This document shows positions 23,500-35,205 of a stretch of 64,000 nt of DNA, in pieces. The stretch's first letter is position 1. Each line of letters begins with the position of its first letter. The position numbers were made by a program, and so were the translations under genes. The notes beneath the pieces were generated by a model. That model saw nothing but the letters and a program-made list of their open reading frames with translations, searched no databases and was not told the DNA's origin. Location of the stretch: NCBI GenBank assembly GCA_012934845.2, contig WNNJ02000487.1, positions 1 through 64,000 of the forward strand. Reading direction: 5' to 3'. This DNA comes from Pomphorhynchus laevis (taxonomy: Eukaryota > Acanthocephala > Palaeacanthocephala > Echinorhynchida > Pomphorhynchidae).

Positions 23500-23800
23500 T
23501 GAGTTCACATCACCACCTAACGTGGCATCATCCATGTACCAGATATTGCACTAAAACTTGATGCGCTTTGTCAGTGTCAAGGTAGTCAGGCAGAAGATCA
23601 GCGGACCGAAAGGATCGCCTTGCTGTGGTCCCTCGTCTGATATCAACGTGCACTGGCCGAAACGTAGGAACGATTTGCTTGAGTAGCAGCTTGACTAGTA
23701 TGGATACACATCCGATAGCTCTCCGCCTATTACTGTCAACATCGCATCGCGGCTCAAAGTGTTGAAAGCGTTTGCGTAAATTCTTAATCGACTCACAGTG
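23500..23800 (-). mobile_element. LINE reverse-transcriptase fragment
   Basis: On the - strand one reads NAFNTLSRDAML, then SDEGPQQGDPFGPLIFCLT and, after a stop, WYMDDATLGG. These are the DASNAFN-type, QQGDPxGP and Y(x)DD boxes of a non-LTR reverse transcriptase. The style is closer to the endonuclease-like-domain LINE at 37-39.8 kb than to the Jockey/I-like family. The fragment covers only the palm region and carries stops. Confidence 0.65.
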
Positions 23801-23989
23801 AGTCGATTAAGAGTTTTATGAAGCATACATAAAAAAGTTTTGGAGATAAAATACACATATAATAAAGCATTGAGAAAGATCACGGCGGACTTTGCATTCA
23901 AGCGGAGCTAAGACGCCAGGAAGAGCTTTTAAACAAAACAATTAACAGCTTAAGCACACAAGCTTAAACACAATATCTAATTCGGAAAA

Positions 23990-24900
23990 TCATTGGGACG
24001 CAAGAAGCATGCAGTTAATAAACCAAAAGGAGACGTTTTTGAGCATCTTTATGTAGCCTGTGATCCCTCGAAATGTCAAGTATGGACGACCGTTTTAGTT
24101 CCATCTACTAAAGCAAAGAATTTATTGCACAAAAAGTTTTTGTGCGGCAGAAAACTGCCGCACACTTGTTTTTGTGGGAACGAACTTTACCGGTTCAATT
24201 GTGACGAACATGCCAATTACGGAATCGATTGTTGCAGATGACTTAAATCAAAGTCAGTTGTATATGCTGTATCCAGTAAATAATAGAGACAGTCCAAAAC
24301 GTTCAGTCAAGAGTGTGAGCTTCGATAACGATTAATCCTTGACGGAACTTCAGTTACAATCAGCTATGCAAAGTGATTCGTCATTGCCAGAATCATGTAC
24401 GAAGGTGTCCAATGGCCAAAACAAAAAGACGAACAAAGGTAAATGTAAGTGACAATTTTGCCCTTGAAACAGCGATGCCGAAGCCTGTTCACACTTCACG
24501 ACGGAAGCGTTCACCTTAGATGGAAGCGAAAATTACTTATTAACTTCACACGACTACCACTCGGATTCCCAAATCGAATGAAAATTTTCTCAAACACAGA
24601 CGGTTCGAAGTCTATAATTATTCTTCATTTAGATGAAATGCATTTACCCTAGAACAATTTAGCGATGATGTGGAAGTCGGAAATGAGATACATAACGTAG
24701 GTTACATCAATAGTAAAAATGTTTCTGAGAGATGTACTAGTGATGTTATAAATGAAAACTACCTAATTCGCACCTCTCGGAGAGGCAATTGTGTTATTAT
24801 TAGATAAACTCAATCCGTTCGATCTTATCAGATATTTTCGTAGAAGGGGAGGAGGATATTGTGCGTAGACTGAATGTTAGGAGCTGATTCCGGATAGGTA
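23990..24900 (+). other. Possible LINE ORF1/5' region, unassigned
   Basis: An 82-codon frame (23993-24241, starting MGRKKHAVNKPKG) is basic and Cys/His-containing (CFCGNELYRFNCDEHANYGI, then DCC near its end). It is followed by broken frames (about 24300-24470) rich in Ser, Lys and Gln. It sits upstream of a CR1/L2-like reverse transcriptase and could be that element's first ORF. I do not recognise a family. Confidence 0.35.
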
Positions 24901-26965
24901 AAAATCAAAGGATGTATGTTCACGATTACTAAAGGTATTTTTCGCCTCAGAGGAGAATGCAAGATTTCAAAGATTTTTCAGTTGAGGAACGACTACTGCT
25001 TAAACATGTACGTGCAGATCTGGCGTCCAGAGTGGATAAAGGAGGAAGTAATTTAACGATAAAATTTTTCGTGTAGTGCTTCGACGACCGGTCGTGCGTT
25101 GGGAAGAGCTGATCCTATCTCAGAGGATAGCTCAGGATTAGGTTAGTTAGTATCTTTTGGTGGCGCCAAAAGCAAACCTAAAGATTAATACCACTTCCAT
25201 TAAAGTTGCAAATACAAGATTTTGGTCGTATGTTATAGGAACAAAAGTTCTGCCTGCGGCAATTTCCTTTTTACAAGATTGTGCTACAAATGTCACCTCA
25301 CCTGCTATGATAGTTGAGATGTTTGCATCAACTTTTGAGCTTAAGACAGTTTATTCCTATGATGTTTGAGATGATTAAACAGTAAGTCATGTCTACAGAA
25401 ATAACTTTCCGATATTGGTATCTCGTGAAGAGGTCTATGATGAACTGTATAGATAACCTATCGCATCCGCTTCAGGCCTCGACGAATTTCATCCATATAG
25501 TCTTAAATTAATTTTCCATACATGATGGAGCCATTGGCGTCGTTATTTGAGTTGAGCTTGCGTAGATCAAGATTACGAAATATCTGAAAAACAGCCATTG
25601 TTGTCCCAATTTTCAAATATGAGGACAGAAATAGTACCGGTAATTATCGTGCAATAAGCTTTACTATTGTGGTCTGCAAAGTCCTTGAGCTGATATTAAA
25701 CAGAAGTTTATATGCTTATTTGAATTCATTAGGAATCCTGAATAAGGCACAACACGGATTTCGTCCTGTTCGCTCATGATTAGAAATGACATGAACAGCT
25801 AGCAACATCCGATGCGGAACCTATCAAATGCTCGACTAGACTTTAGTCGAGTATTCGATAGGTTCCGCATCGGATGTTGCTAGCTATTCTTGAGAAATAC
25901 AATGTTGACTCGATAATTCTTTACTGGATAAGATATTTTCTTTACATGAGATTACTTAGAGTTCGACTCAGACGGTGTCTATCTTATTCTCGTACTTATA
26001 CTACCGGAGTCCCCCATGGATCTGTTCTAGGCCTATTGTTATTTATTATCTTTGTCAATCAGCTATTGAACTCGCTAAAGAGTTGGAAGATTCTTGAATT
26101 TGCCGATGACATAAAAATGTGGAAGGTGATTAAGAATCTCGAAGATTGTAAAGTTTTTCAGGACATGATGAACCTTGCTCATCGTTGGTTTAAACAAAAG
26201 TAATTAGTTTAAATACAAAAATGTGCTTATGAGGTTTGGTCGTAGCAACGTGTGCCATAAATACTATCTCGGTGACGAGATCATTACGAATACTGCGACC
26301 ACCAAAGATCTTGGTATAATGGTGCAGATGAATTTAAAGACACGCGCGAACACCAACAGAATTTGTAACAAATCTCGGAAAGTGTGTTACATTATAAAGA
26401 ACTGTTTTAGAAAGTTAACTCAGTCTTATGATGTGTATTTTTGCAATTCGCTGGTGATACCGGTGATTAAATACGTTTCTCGGGCGGTCTATCCTTGTAC
26501 GCGTAAAGAAATTAACGATTTGGAGAGCATATCCCGTCGCTTTACGAAATTGTGCCCATATGTGCGACATGTTTCCTATAATTCTAGCTTAAGCAGTTTA
26601 GGTTTAGTACCTATACGCGAGAGGTTGATAATGTATGATCTCCTGGTTATGTGTCGTATTGTTCATAAAGTTGAGGCGTATTCTTCGGAGTGTATAGTGT
26701 TTAATAAGAGAATGGAAAGTATAGGGTATTCCAAAAAATGGTAGTTTTGAATCACGAAAGATGCCCATCTCATTTCCGACTTTCACATTGAGCGATCAAT
26801 GCTTGGGATAGTCTTCCTGATAACATCGTGGACATATCTGATGCTAAATACTTCAAAGTACAGCTTATGCTATGGATGAGTTGTGAACGTCCTCCTTTGC
26901 CGGTGAATTACACGTGGTGTTAATCGTTTCTGTGACAAAGATTACTAATGTATATTTTTATCTTA
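24900..26965 (+). mobile_element. CR1/L2-like LINE, ORF2 region
   Basis: Recognisable in order: a linker region (25157-25370), KVLELILNRSL with AQHGFRP (about 25680-25770), the motif-A region LDFSRVFDR (about 25840), then in one frame (25874-26203) TTGVPHGSVLGLLLFIIFVN and FADDIKMW, followed by TKDLGIMV (26223-26744) and the C-terminal LGLVPIRERL block. Several frameshifts and stops plus a local inverted duplication at 25798-25884 break it. Confidence 0.85.
25798..25886. repeat. Near-perfect inverted repeat inside the LINE reverse transcriptase
   Basis: GCTAGCAACATCCGATGCGG and the following bases, through CTCGACTAGA, are mirrored by TCTAGTCGAG-type sequence ending CCGCATCGGATGTTGCTAGC. The arms are about 43 bp with almost no loop. 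The right arm is the normal coding sequence around motif A, and the left arm is its inverted copy. Confidence 0.9.
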
Positions 26966-27650
26966 TCTTTTTGTTTTATCATTTTGATTTTTTTTTCTGT
27001 TATAGTTATCTGTGAGCGGTCAAAACAGCCATCTGGCTATAGACCTGAAGTATAAATAATAATCTCATTTTTAACAGACGTTTGCAATGATTGCGGACAT
27101 ATTGATGAATATATTTAATTTGTAATCGAAACCAACGTTTTTGATTCAGCAACTTTGGCAACTTTACTACAAGCGGAAAAAACAGTTGCAGTCTTCTCAC
27201 GAACATTTAATGCATACGAAATAAGTCACCATATTATCGGAAACGATACTTACTCTATTGTAAAGTTATTATGCTTCTGAAAACAGTAACTGAGTGCACA
27301 AGGTTTTAGTCAATAAATGGTCAAAAATTAATGTCCCTTATGCTCAACCCAAAACATCACTTTGAAATCAAGAAATCATTCTTGATTTCTTGATATATAT
27401 ATGTGAAGTTTAAATTTTCTAATTAAAATACATTTTAATTAGATTGTTGCATTTTCTAAGAAATCAAAGTTTACCATTTTAGGCAATGAGATTCCATTAA
27501 TAGTGTCATCGTGTGAAACTTACTGTCGGAGGATAAAACCGCTGTTTATAGGTTATCATAATAATAAAGATTATTAATAATATAGTATCAGATGAAAAAT
27601 AAGTGTCAATCAGTCAAAAAAGAGAAGAAACCAAAATAACATTCTTCAGA
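26966..27650. other. Stretch between two LINEs, no gene recognised
   Basis: A/T-rich sequence. A 66-codon - frame (27006-27206) has no motif I recognise. TCAAGAAATCATTCTTGATT-type repeats near 27365-27395 can form a small hairpin. Confidence 0.4.
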
Positions 27651-27715
27651 AGTTCAGCTCTAAAGTCTTCCTCCAAAGTAATGGCCTCAAATCCAGTGGG
27701 ATCTGAGCCCTACAG

Positions 27716-29050
27716 TCAATCCAACACGCCGCTCTTCGATTGAACCACCCGGGGTATTTCACCCCCCCGAAGAGTCCAATCGAGGCAGACTATTCTGGGT
27801 AAACGAGAGACGAGGAGCTTGAGAAATCTTATCCTTTGCTCTGGAGGACGACATCTAGAAAAGAAGACTAATCCCGAAATAGCCCAAGTGCCCCAGAGGA
27901 GCACCTGGGTATTCCATTTCAATGACAGATGCTGGGCCCGTTTCAAAGCCCATGCGTTTAAGTCTATCCAGGTCTGCTTTCGCCGACCAGTTAACCGGAA
28001 CGGTGAACCCCAGGTATTTTACTTGATTATTGAAGACAGGGAGTGGTTGATTAGTCAAAATTGAGGATAGGGCAGAGAGTGCTAATCTCTTAAGTTTTTG
28101 CTTTGTTGCAGGTTCGCCATGAAAGACAACCACCTGCTATTTAGCGGAGTTTAAAATAAGATTGGACTTGAGTAACTGGTCTTTTAATCTTAAAAAGAAT
28201 CGGCTGATGTCCGAGACTACGTCTTTGCACCTGCGTCCAGAAAACAGGGCAATGGTATCATCAGCGTATACCACTAGACATTGTTCGCGTTTCAATATTT
28301 TAAGGAGTTCAATGGAGGCAGTAAAATATAAGATAAGAGAAAGAGGGGAACCTTGAGGCACACCCATAATAGGGTAGAACTGACGCGTCTCAGAATCATC
28401 TTCATAAAATAATCGCTTGGTGTACAGCAGTATATCCACCCTGTTAACAATTCTCGCAGGCAACCCGAGGGACCTGAGAGAAGAGATAACAAAAGGAATG
28501 GAGATGCGGTCAAATGCAGCAGAAAAATCAAGGAAAACTGCCACAGCAAGTTGACTATTCTCCTGACAAAACTGATGAACTTCACCTACCGCTGAATGGA
28601 GCGAGCGACCTTTGACAAACCCATGGAAAGCTGGAGAGATTAAATTTCGCCTATTCAGATGATCGCGGATTCTATGCGCAAGCTTTTTTTTCGTAGATCG
28701 ACACGAGGGAATTTTGAATCGAAATGGGCCGCAGGTCTTTAGGACATGACACCGGAAACTTTTTTGGAATAAAAATTCGTCTACTGATGTTGATGCCGGC
28801 CACATCGGATGGGGCGGCTAATAGCATTGTGACGCCACTTCTATTCTTTGTTCGGCTGTCAAAAGCTGACAGACACGAGAAAAGAATGGAGCGACGGATT
28901 GAAGGTGCCCGGAAAAGGTCCCCAGGAGTTAAGAATAATTGCGACAGATAAATCCCTACTCCTGAAGTCTCCTTAAGGCCGGATTGGCTGAGGTGATTGA
29001 GTAACTTCATAATTATGTAGGGATAGTGACCCCTCCAAAACTTTGTCAAG
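27716..29050 (-). pseudogene. LINE family J ORF2, reverse transcriptase and C-terminus
   Basis: Frames at 29049-28672, 28805-28137 and 28133-27716 together cover the domain. Visible blocks are RPISIQNSLVSIYEK, FLDFSAAFDRISIPFVISSL (motif A), GVPQGSPLSLILY (motif B) and VVYADDTIALFSGRRCKDV (motif C, YADD intact), then FNNQVKYLGFTVPVNWSAK. Frameshifts near 28700 and 27950 and a stop at 28137 inactivate it. Confidence 0.85.
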
Positions 29051-29432
29051 ACCTATATTTCCAATCCAACCCAATGCCCTATATTTCCTACAGACAAACT
29101 TCTCCTTCTTGAATATCTTCCTGAAGGAAGACTGGGCTGGATTAAGGGAAGCAATGCTTGCCCTATCCTTACCCAATCGAAACCTATATCTTGTACTCCA
29201 TTTATAGGTTGTTGGAAGCAACGCGGCAGCTTGCGAAGAGAGGTAGGAATTAAATTTGATTAGACTCTCATTACCAATTCGGGGGAAGCGTTAGATAGCT
29301 GCTTGAAAGAAAGCCATTCTGATTGGATCAAAGTTGAATCTCCTTCTAAGCAGCGTATCCTCCTCTATCCGCCAGCGAATCAATTTATGAGAGGTGGACA
29401 GATGTTGACGCGCCTCCTCGGTACAGTGGGTT
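29051..29432 (-). other. LINE family J ORF2 linker between endonuclease and RT
   Basis: Decayed linker. Short stretches on the - strand (for example YKWSTRYRFRLGKDRASIAS within 28973-29221) fit the region upstream of the reverse transcriptase in this family. No separate gene is present. Confidence 0.5.
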
Positions 29433-30011
29433 TTAACAACCACTTATCATGAAGCAGTAATAAGTCGAGGAGTGAATTCGTTGATGTACAATGAAAGGTG
29501 GGGGTGGTGGTTTATGAATAAGATAACCGTTTCTGGCTCTGCGGAGTGCTGCATAAATCCAACGACCAGTTCTGTCGTTGAAGTCACCAAGTACCATGTC
29601 ATAGTCGCTATTAATAATCCTATCTAGAATGTCACGGTTCTTGTGAATCTCACCAGGACGGGTGTAGATATTGGCTAGCCTGAGGCGTTTACCGTTCTTA
29701 CAGAGTGATATAACCAAACAATACAGTGCAGGACAAGAGTAGTTTAGCAGGAGTGAAAATCTTAGGGAACATTTAACTAAGGTAGGAAGACCTTGAGACG
29801 AAGAAGAGTGAAGTGGGGTTATGTACGGAGTATAGTGGGAGCAAATGTGCTTAGGGATGAATCGAGTAATGTCCTGGGGGAGACGGATAGACCGCGTCTC
29901 CTGAAGGACTATGACATTTGCATCTCTACCGGATAGAAGTCTAAGGGCAGAGGCACCTCCGGAATTCCACTGAAGGATATTCAGTGAAAAAGGCTTACGA
30001 GTACTCTGCAT
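29433..30011 (-). pseudogene. LINE family J ORF2, AP-like endonuclease domain
   Basis: A 192-codon frame starts MQSTRKPFSLNILQWNSGG. The endonuclease blocks are visible: ILQWN (N-terminal Asn block), VIVLQET (catalytic Glu), LRLANIYTRPGE and DMVLGDFNDR (GDFN block). The frame ends before the SDH block, so the domain is cut short. Confidence 0.8.
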
Positions 30012-30019
30012 TGCGTTAG

Positions 30020-31107
30020 ATTAGCTGGGTGAGATTGCTTTGACCTAGACGGAGCTCGGGGTGAATGCGTCACCTCCTCCACCACCAGAACCATCCAGAG
30101 TGGGCACTTGCCCACAGGCGATTTCTTCATTTCCCTTTGAAGCTTTTTTGCCCTTTAATAATTTTCCAATCTTAATGAAGGGGATCGGTGTGAGCCGAAG
30201 CCCCCCCCCACTTTTTAGATTCATGAAGAACTTGCCCCGTAACTCGAGGCGAGGCGTAAAAGGCCTCGACCAAGTTTGAGACCAGGTCTTCCATTCTTTT
30301 GAGGGCTGTCAGTATCTTGTTGTCGGTTATACATTCTCTTGGCTACATTTGCAAAGGAATTGTCAAGTTCTCCAAACGTTTGTCGATTGTCGCACTCAAA
30401 GGAATTTTTGTACAATTTGAAATCGGGGCACTTTCAAGATCAGGCGGGGTGCCCCCCGCGCAATTGAAGCACAAGGGAGGATAAGTGCATTTCATCCTTG
30501 ACTCTTGACTGTGACCCAAACCACATACGCCACAAGTTTTAGGTAAGTTACAGCTAGAGAACCAGTGCCCCCGAGCGTGACACTGGTTGCAGTAAGTGTA
30601 CGTTCAGTTGTCCATAGAGATAATCTCGAATTTTAGATTAAACCCCATAAAGGGGTTTAGATTAGACATTGACAAGATTTTTGCCTGCTCAATTGTAGCT
30701 GAGCTAAAACCAACCGGTAATGGATGTCCACTCTTCCCGGAGAGTGTACGTAGGGAAAACAATTTGAATTTTGCCTTAAGGTTCGCGATATCTTCATCCT
30801 CCAAGTGAGTGGGTAGGTTTGAGATTTTTAATAAAGCCATGATCGGCTTAACGTTTATTGAACCTAGGTTTTTACAATTTTCGTTGAATAACAAAACATG
30901 CTCATCCAGAATATCCGGTGTAACAAAAGAAACTTTAATCTCAGATTCGAAGTATTTAACTGAGTGAAATATAATACGATTCTCATATTTAGAGGCAAAA
31001 ACGTTTAGAAAAATTTTGAATAAATTGTTCTTTGCTTGTGGTTGAGTAAGCGTGATTATCGCTAGGTTATTTAGTTTGGGGATTGGGGGAGTACCCCGGA
31101 ACCACAA
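30020..31107 (-). pseudogene. LINE family J ORF1 (gag-like, zinc knuckles)
   Basis: The open part (31107-30604, 167 codons) carries an RNA-recognition-like region (KPIMALLKISNLPTHLEDED, then ATIEQAKILSMSNLNPFMG). A stop follows at 30604, after which the same frame continues with two CCHC-type knuckles (CNQCHARGHWFSSC and CGVCGLGHSQESRMKC) and the start of a third (CFNCAGG). This order (RNA-binding domain then knuckles) is that of ORF1 in Jockey and I elements, where the protein packages the element's RNA. Confidence 0.8.
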
Positions 31108-31115
31108 GAAAAATC

Positions 31116-31600
31116 AGAAACTTTACTGACCTTTTTTGTAGTTGATATCTTAGATTTACCTGAAATTCATCCTGTTCCATCTCCACTATTGCTGGAAAAC
31201 TGGTCAAATTTTTAAACTTTTTAAGCTCGGACACATTTTTTCACAGTTTTTGATAAATACAACGTGAACTATAAGTTATCGGTAGATCTCCGTTTAATCA
31301 AGGCGATCATGACAATGAAACGTTTATCTGTTGATTTTAAAAATCAACAGACAAAATCAACATATTTATTAAATGGGCTATAGTGAATATGCATCCACTT
31401 ACAAGTCCACTAAATTACTAATATAAAGTTTTACAACAAAGAACGAAAGTATGATTGTGCCGAAAAAGAGTTATCAATTGAAGGATTTATTCAAGCATCT
31501 AAAAATGACAACAAGAAAAGTTTCCAATAAACACAATTATATGACATTCACCCCAGCACATAGTCGGAAAGGTATGTAGGATAAAATCGATTTATTTCTA
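31116..31600. other. Stretch between LINE J and the gypsy fossil
   Basis: No gene recognised. A short perfect hairpin (GTTGATTTT/AAAATCAAC) lies near 31330-31350. It could be the untranslated 5' region of LINE J and the end of the gypsy fossil. Confidence 0.4.
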
Positions 31601-33790
31601 ACGTGGTAATTCTATAGAATGTTATCCTTCATCTGGTAATCGAACAAGTTTGCATAGAATATAGCATCCTTCTGTTCACACATCGTTTTCATCGTTCTGG
31701 AGGATGAAACGACAGTTGTGGAATATCTTCCAAAATAGTAGACATGACTCTCGACACCATCGGAATACCTTACTAACGGTAAATCTTGATTGAGGTGTAT
31801 GAGAGCAGCAGGACGAGTTAATGGATCGTATTTTCTAATCTTGTTGATTTCCTTTGATAAGGAATTATCTGGATTGACTAACCAATATGGGATCATTGTT
31901 CTATTAGGTAAGCATAGCTGAAACGAGAACACTCGATCGTACGAGGCCGTGTTTGTGGAAGTACATAACAATAATCTAATGGAGCCAAAAGCCTGAGGAA
32001 GGACGTCTTGCCACTTTTGCATAGGGTACCCAAGTCAACCAGACGCAAACTAATTGCCTTCCACACTGTTCCATTATAACGTTCGATCTGACCATTTGAG
32101 AAAGGATGATAAGGTGTAGAAAATGAGGGCGAAACACCGAGGTTTAACAAGTAATCTCGAAATTTTTCGATGTGAAAGACGAGCCTCGATCAGTGTGTAT
32201 ACTATTGGGTCCCCAAAGATGTCAAAATTCTGATATAAGCATTTGATGACAATCTCGAAAGAAGTGTCATAACACGCGAAACCAAACGGAAATCGAGAGA
32301 AATCATCAACTGTCTTTAGAAGGAATTTGTTCCTGTTCACACTAGGTAAAGGCCCTTTAAAATCAGTCGAAAGGCGCTCAAAGTGGCGTGATGTCTTTAT
32401 CAGCTGATCTTGATGATGTTTGAAAAATTAGGCTTTATATTAGCACATCCTTCGCATTCAAAGGTAATGTTGCGGACATCATTGACGGTACATAGCAAAT
32501 TATTAACGCGGATATATCGCCATAAACGAGTTATTCCAGTGTGACTTAACTTTCGATGGAAATCTCTGAAGTCAGAGGGTGAATAATCTACAGATGAGAC
32601 AATATGTCTAGAAAGAGCATCCGCAAAAGTGTTATTTATGTCAACGTCAGTACGTTATGTCGAATGAAAATTCGTAGTGGTCTAGACGCCAGCGTTTAAT
32701 TTTTTCCGATTTTATTTTACTGTGATGTTATGCAGAGAATATGAACGATATAGACCTTTGATATGTGATGATGGTAAAATAATATTCAGATAGGTTATGT
32801 CGTCAATAACGTATAGCTTCGATTATAGCCAAAGCTTCTTTCTCGATAGCCGCGAAACGTTAAGTGCTTTTATTAAATAATTGCGAGAAAGCAAAAGGTC
32901 TGGAATTTTGAGAAAGTGTAGCTTCAATGACAACATTAGATATGTCGGTTTCGAGAACAATCGGTCGGAAATGCCGATCGTTGCCAATTTAGCCTGCTAG
33001 ACCAGTTTGAAAGAATTTTGAATTATGTTACCGTCTCTTCAGATAGTGGGAAATTACTAGAAAATTGCATTTATCGAAGTGGGACGATATGTTAAGCGGT
33101 TGGGAGCCAATTCCAACAAACCCAATTCCCACAAAATCAATTCCCACAAAAATAATAAAAATTTCCACCCTAAAAATGATTAAAAAGTGAGTTTAAATAC
33201 AAATATTTTATATTATCATTTTTTATTTAAAATCTATAAAAAAGGTTTTATTAAAGGAATAGAAGTATATTTTACAAAACAAATTTAAATATCCAATTTA
33301 ATTGATTGTTTTAGAGCTACCATCAGAAGTTGTAAATCAAGTTATCCACAGTAAGAACTTCTTTACCCTTTTCACTCCTCATCCAGAAAATCATAATTTT
33401 TAGGGGTGAAAATTTTTACCCCTAAAAATTAGGGGTAAAAAAAGTTCTCCACAGTAAGAACTTCTTTACCCTTATCACTCCTCATCCAGAAAATCATAAT
33501 TTTTAGGGGTGAAACTTTTTTTGTGGGAATTGGGAAACAACGATGTTAAGCAGTGCTTTATCATTAATTTGTGGTTTTACATCAATGCTGATTAAAGATA
33601 CTTGGCGAAGCATATTTCTCTTTCTTCCCAAAACGGTTGGTTTGTAACCATCAATCAGTCGCTTGGTTAGATTATTCTGGTAATGCACTGATGCAAAGAA
33701 TAAATTGATCTTCAAAATGCGAGTTAGTTGTCGATAGTGATATTTACAGATTCGAATTCATCTTATTGTACGTTTATTGACGAATCTGGA
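31600..33790 (-). mobile_element. Second Ty3/gypsy fossil, broken, with a small element inside
   Basis: On the - strand a protease-like region (about 33.76-33.54 kb), an RNase H-like stretch (about 32.9-32.6 kb) and an integrase core (about 32.35-31.9 kb, with a TVDDFSRFPFGF start and an HPFSNGQIERYN block) can be recognised in the usual order. The reverse transcriptase is not seen. A 430-bp inverted-end element sits between protease and RNase H. No LTRs are recognised. It is old and heavily broken (many interruptions). Confidence 0.75.
33105..33535. mobile_element. Small inverted-end element inside the gypsy fossil
   Basis: The left end repeats CCAATTCCCACAAAA-type words three times (33110-33155). 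The right end is the reverse complement (TTTTTTGTGGGAATTGGGAA, 33514-33533). Inside, a unit of about 90 bp beginning CCACAGTAAGAACTTCTTTACCC is duplicated (33346 and 33449), each copy followed by the ATTTTTAGGGGTGAAA word. There is no coding capacity. It is probably a MITE-like element. Confidence 0.7.
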
Positions 33791-34010
33791 AGAATTATGC
33801 GCCGAATTGTGATACAAAAGAACCATTATAAAACACTAAAGCGAATCCTTAAAGAATATCGTAGGACGCTGCTAAATATGCTACAAAAACGTACAACAAA
33901 ATGAAGTACGATTACATATTCAGTTCATTATTATAAACGATATAATAGTTCATTATCTTTAACGATATCTTTAACAAATGTATTGAATATATACAAAATT
34001 TTTAATCGAC
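33791..34010. other. Short unassigned stretch
   Basis: No gene seen. It may include the 5' end of the gypsy fossil. Confidence 0.35.
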
Positions 34011-34158
34011 TGAAAGCGTAATATAGCAGATTGATACTGAAAGCGTAATATAGCAGATTGATACTGAAAGCGTAATATAGCAGATTGATACTGAAAGCGT
34101 AATATAGCAGATTGATACTGAAAGCGTAATATAGCAGATTGATACTGAAAGCGTAATA
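34011..34158. repeat. 27-bp minisatellite, about 5.5 units
   Basis: The unit TGAAAGCGTAATATAGCAGA plus TTGATAC repeats almost without change (34011-34037, 34038-34064, 34065-34091, 34092-34118, 34119-34145, then a partial unit). Because 27 is a multiple of three it stays open on the - strand as a nine-residue peptide repeat, but there is no sign it is a gene. Confidence 0.97.
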
Positions 34159-34489
34159 AATCAGGAAGATAATAGTTATACAGACAACCACATTTAAATT
34201 ACCTATGCCATGATTCGATCTATCAGACAACTATGACCCTCTTCGTTACCGAGAGGGAACATAAATTTCAGCAGTTGGAAAGAATATGATGCTTAAATTA
34301 TGAACTATATAATAAATATATTTTTACTATATGCTATAATATATAATATAATATATTATATTATATATTATAATATATACTATATAATATATAATGTATA
34401 TATAATATTTACTTTAATAAATATTTTTACTCAATTATCAAATCAGCTAACTGGGTATACGTATTTAATATAATTATAAAATTTAAAAA
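34159..34489. other. A/T-rich spacer
   Basis: Includes a palindromic run of TATAATATATAATATA-type sequence (34325-34410). No gene seen. Confidence 0.6.
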
Positions 34490-34850
34490 AATTAAAAGTT
34501 AAAAAATTGAAATTAAAAATAAAAGTCAATTTTTATGAATTGACTAATAAATAACAGAAGTTGTATCAGAATAAGGACTAGAGGTCAATAGGAGGAAATG
34601 CTATGCTATCAGGCTTTGGCCCCTATTCCTGAGCCCAAAATAGTTGCTAGGTCAACCATGTGCTAATGACGTATTTCCTCTGATATAAAGTATATAAAGT
34701 ATCTAGTATTCTAATATAAAGTATATTATTTGTTATCTATAAAAACTTTTTGTTAAGAATTTTAAATTTATTTAAATATTATTGTGTTGATTTATATATT
34801 TTACTATTTTCTGTTTGACGGTATTTTTATTCTAACCTAATTTAAAATAT
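34490..34850 (-). repeat. PLE 3' untranslated region (family tail)
   Basis: On the - strand this reads TCAGAGGAAATACGTCATTA, then CCTGATAGCATAGCA and TTAGTCAATTCATAAAAATT. The same series of words recurs on the + strand downstream of PLE C-termini at 53.45 and 61.5 kb, and alone at several other places, which identifies it as the element's 3' tail. Confidence 0.75.
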
Positions 34851-35205
34851 GTATCTATTAAATTATTTAAATGATTTTGAAGAAAACCAATATCATTACA
34901 AATTGTTGAAATTCTTAAAATTTCATTATTTAATGTATTATATTTTATAATATATGGTATACATGAATGCTCATGCAAAAATGTTTCTTGTAAATTTAAA
35001 TAGATCATCTTTACGATATAAATTAATAGTAGTTTTAGTTAATGTTAATTTAATGTTCATATCTAGATATACACCTTCTTTATCATCAATATTGATTTTA
35101 TTAAGAATAAGTCTACCTGAATAAATGTGTTCTTTTATTGAATAATAAATATTAGAGTTAATAGAATCAAAGCATAGTCATATGTTTCGATTAAGCCAAT
35201 CGAAA
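34851..35205 (-). pseudogene. PLE C-terminal fragment with the YIDD segment replaced
   Basis: It matches the C-terminal third of the RT (INIDDKEGVYLD-like, then NNEILR-like sequence, ICNDI-like, GFLQNHLNDL-like). Just upstream, where copy A encodes FRYIDD, there is instead a 27-bp inverted repeat (35178-35205: ATGTTTCGATT, AAGCC, AATCGAAACAT). The same substitution is seen at 52.95 kb. Confidence 0.75.

Larger units (their letters stand above)
27645..31115 (-). mobile_element. Jockey/I-like LINE (family J), near full-length copy
   Basis: Reads right to left: ORF1 (31107 down to about 30020) with CCHC zinc knuckles, then ORF2 with an AP-like endonuclease (30011-29433), a linker, reverse transcriptase (about 29050-28137) and a C-terminal region (28133-27716). 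Family members also lie at 2.8 and 14.9-16.2 kb. A gag-like ORF1 with knuckles points to the Jockey/I group. Several stops and frameshifts interrupt both ORFs, so it is inactive, but it is the best-preserved LINE in the window. Confidence 0.88.

Noticed and set aside
33931-34230. 99-codon frame with a nine-residue peptide repeat (-)
   Set aside because: It is the in-phase translation of the 27-bp minisatellite, with no other sign of coding.
34325-34410. TATAATATA palindrome as a cruciform or origin signal
   Set aside because: Alternating A/T runs are common throughout this window, and nothing sets this one apart.
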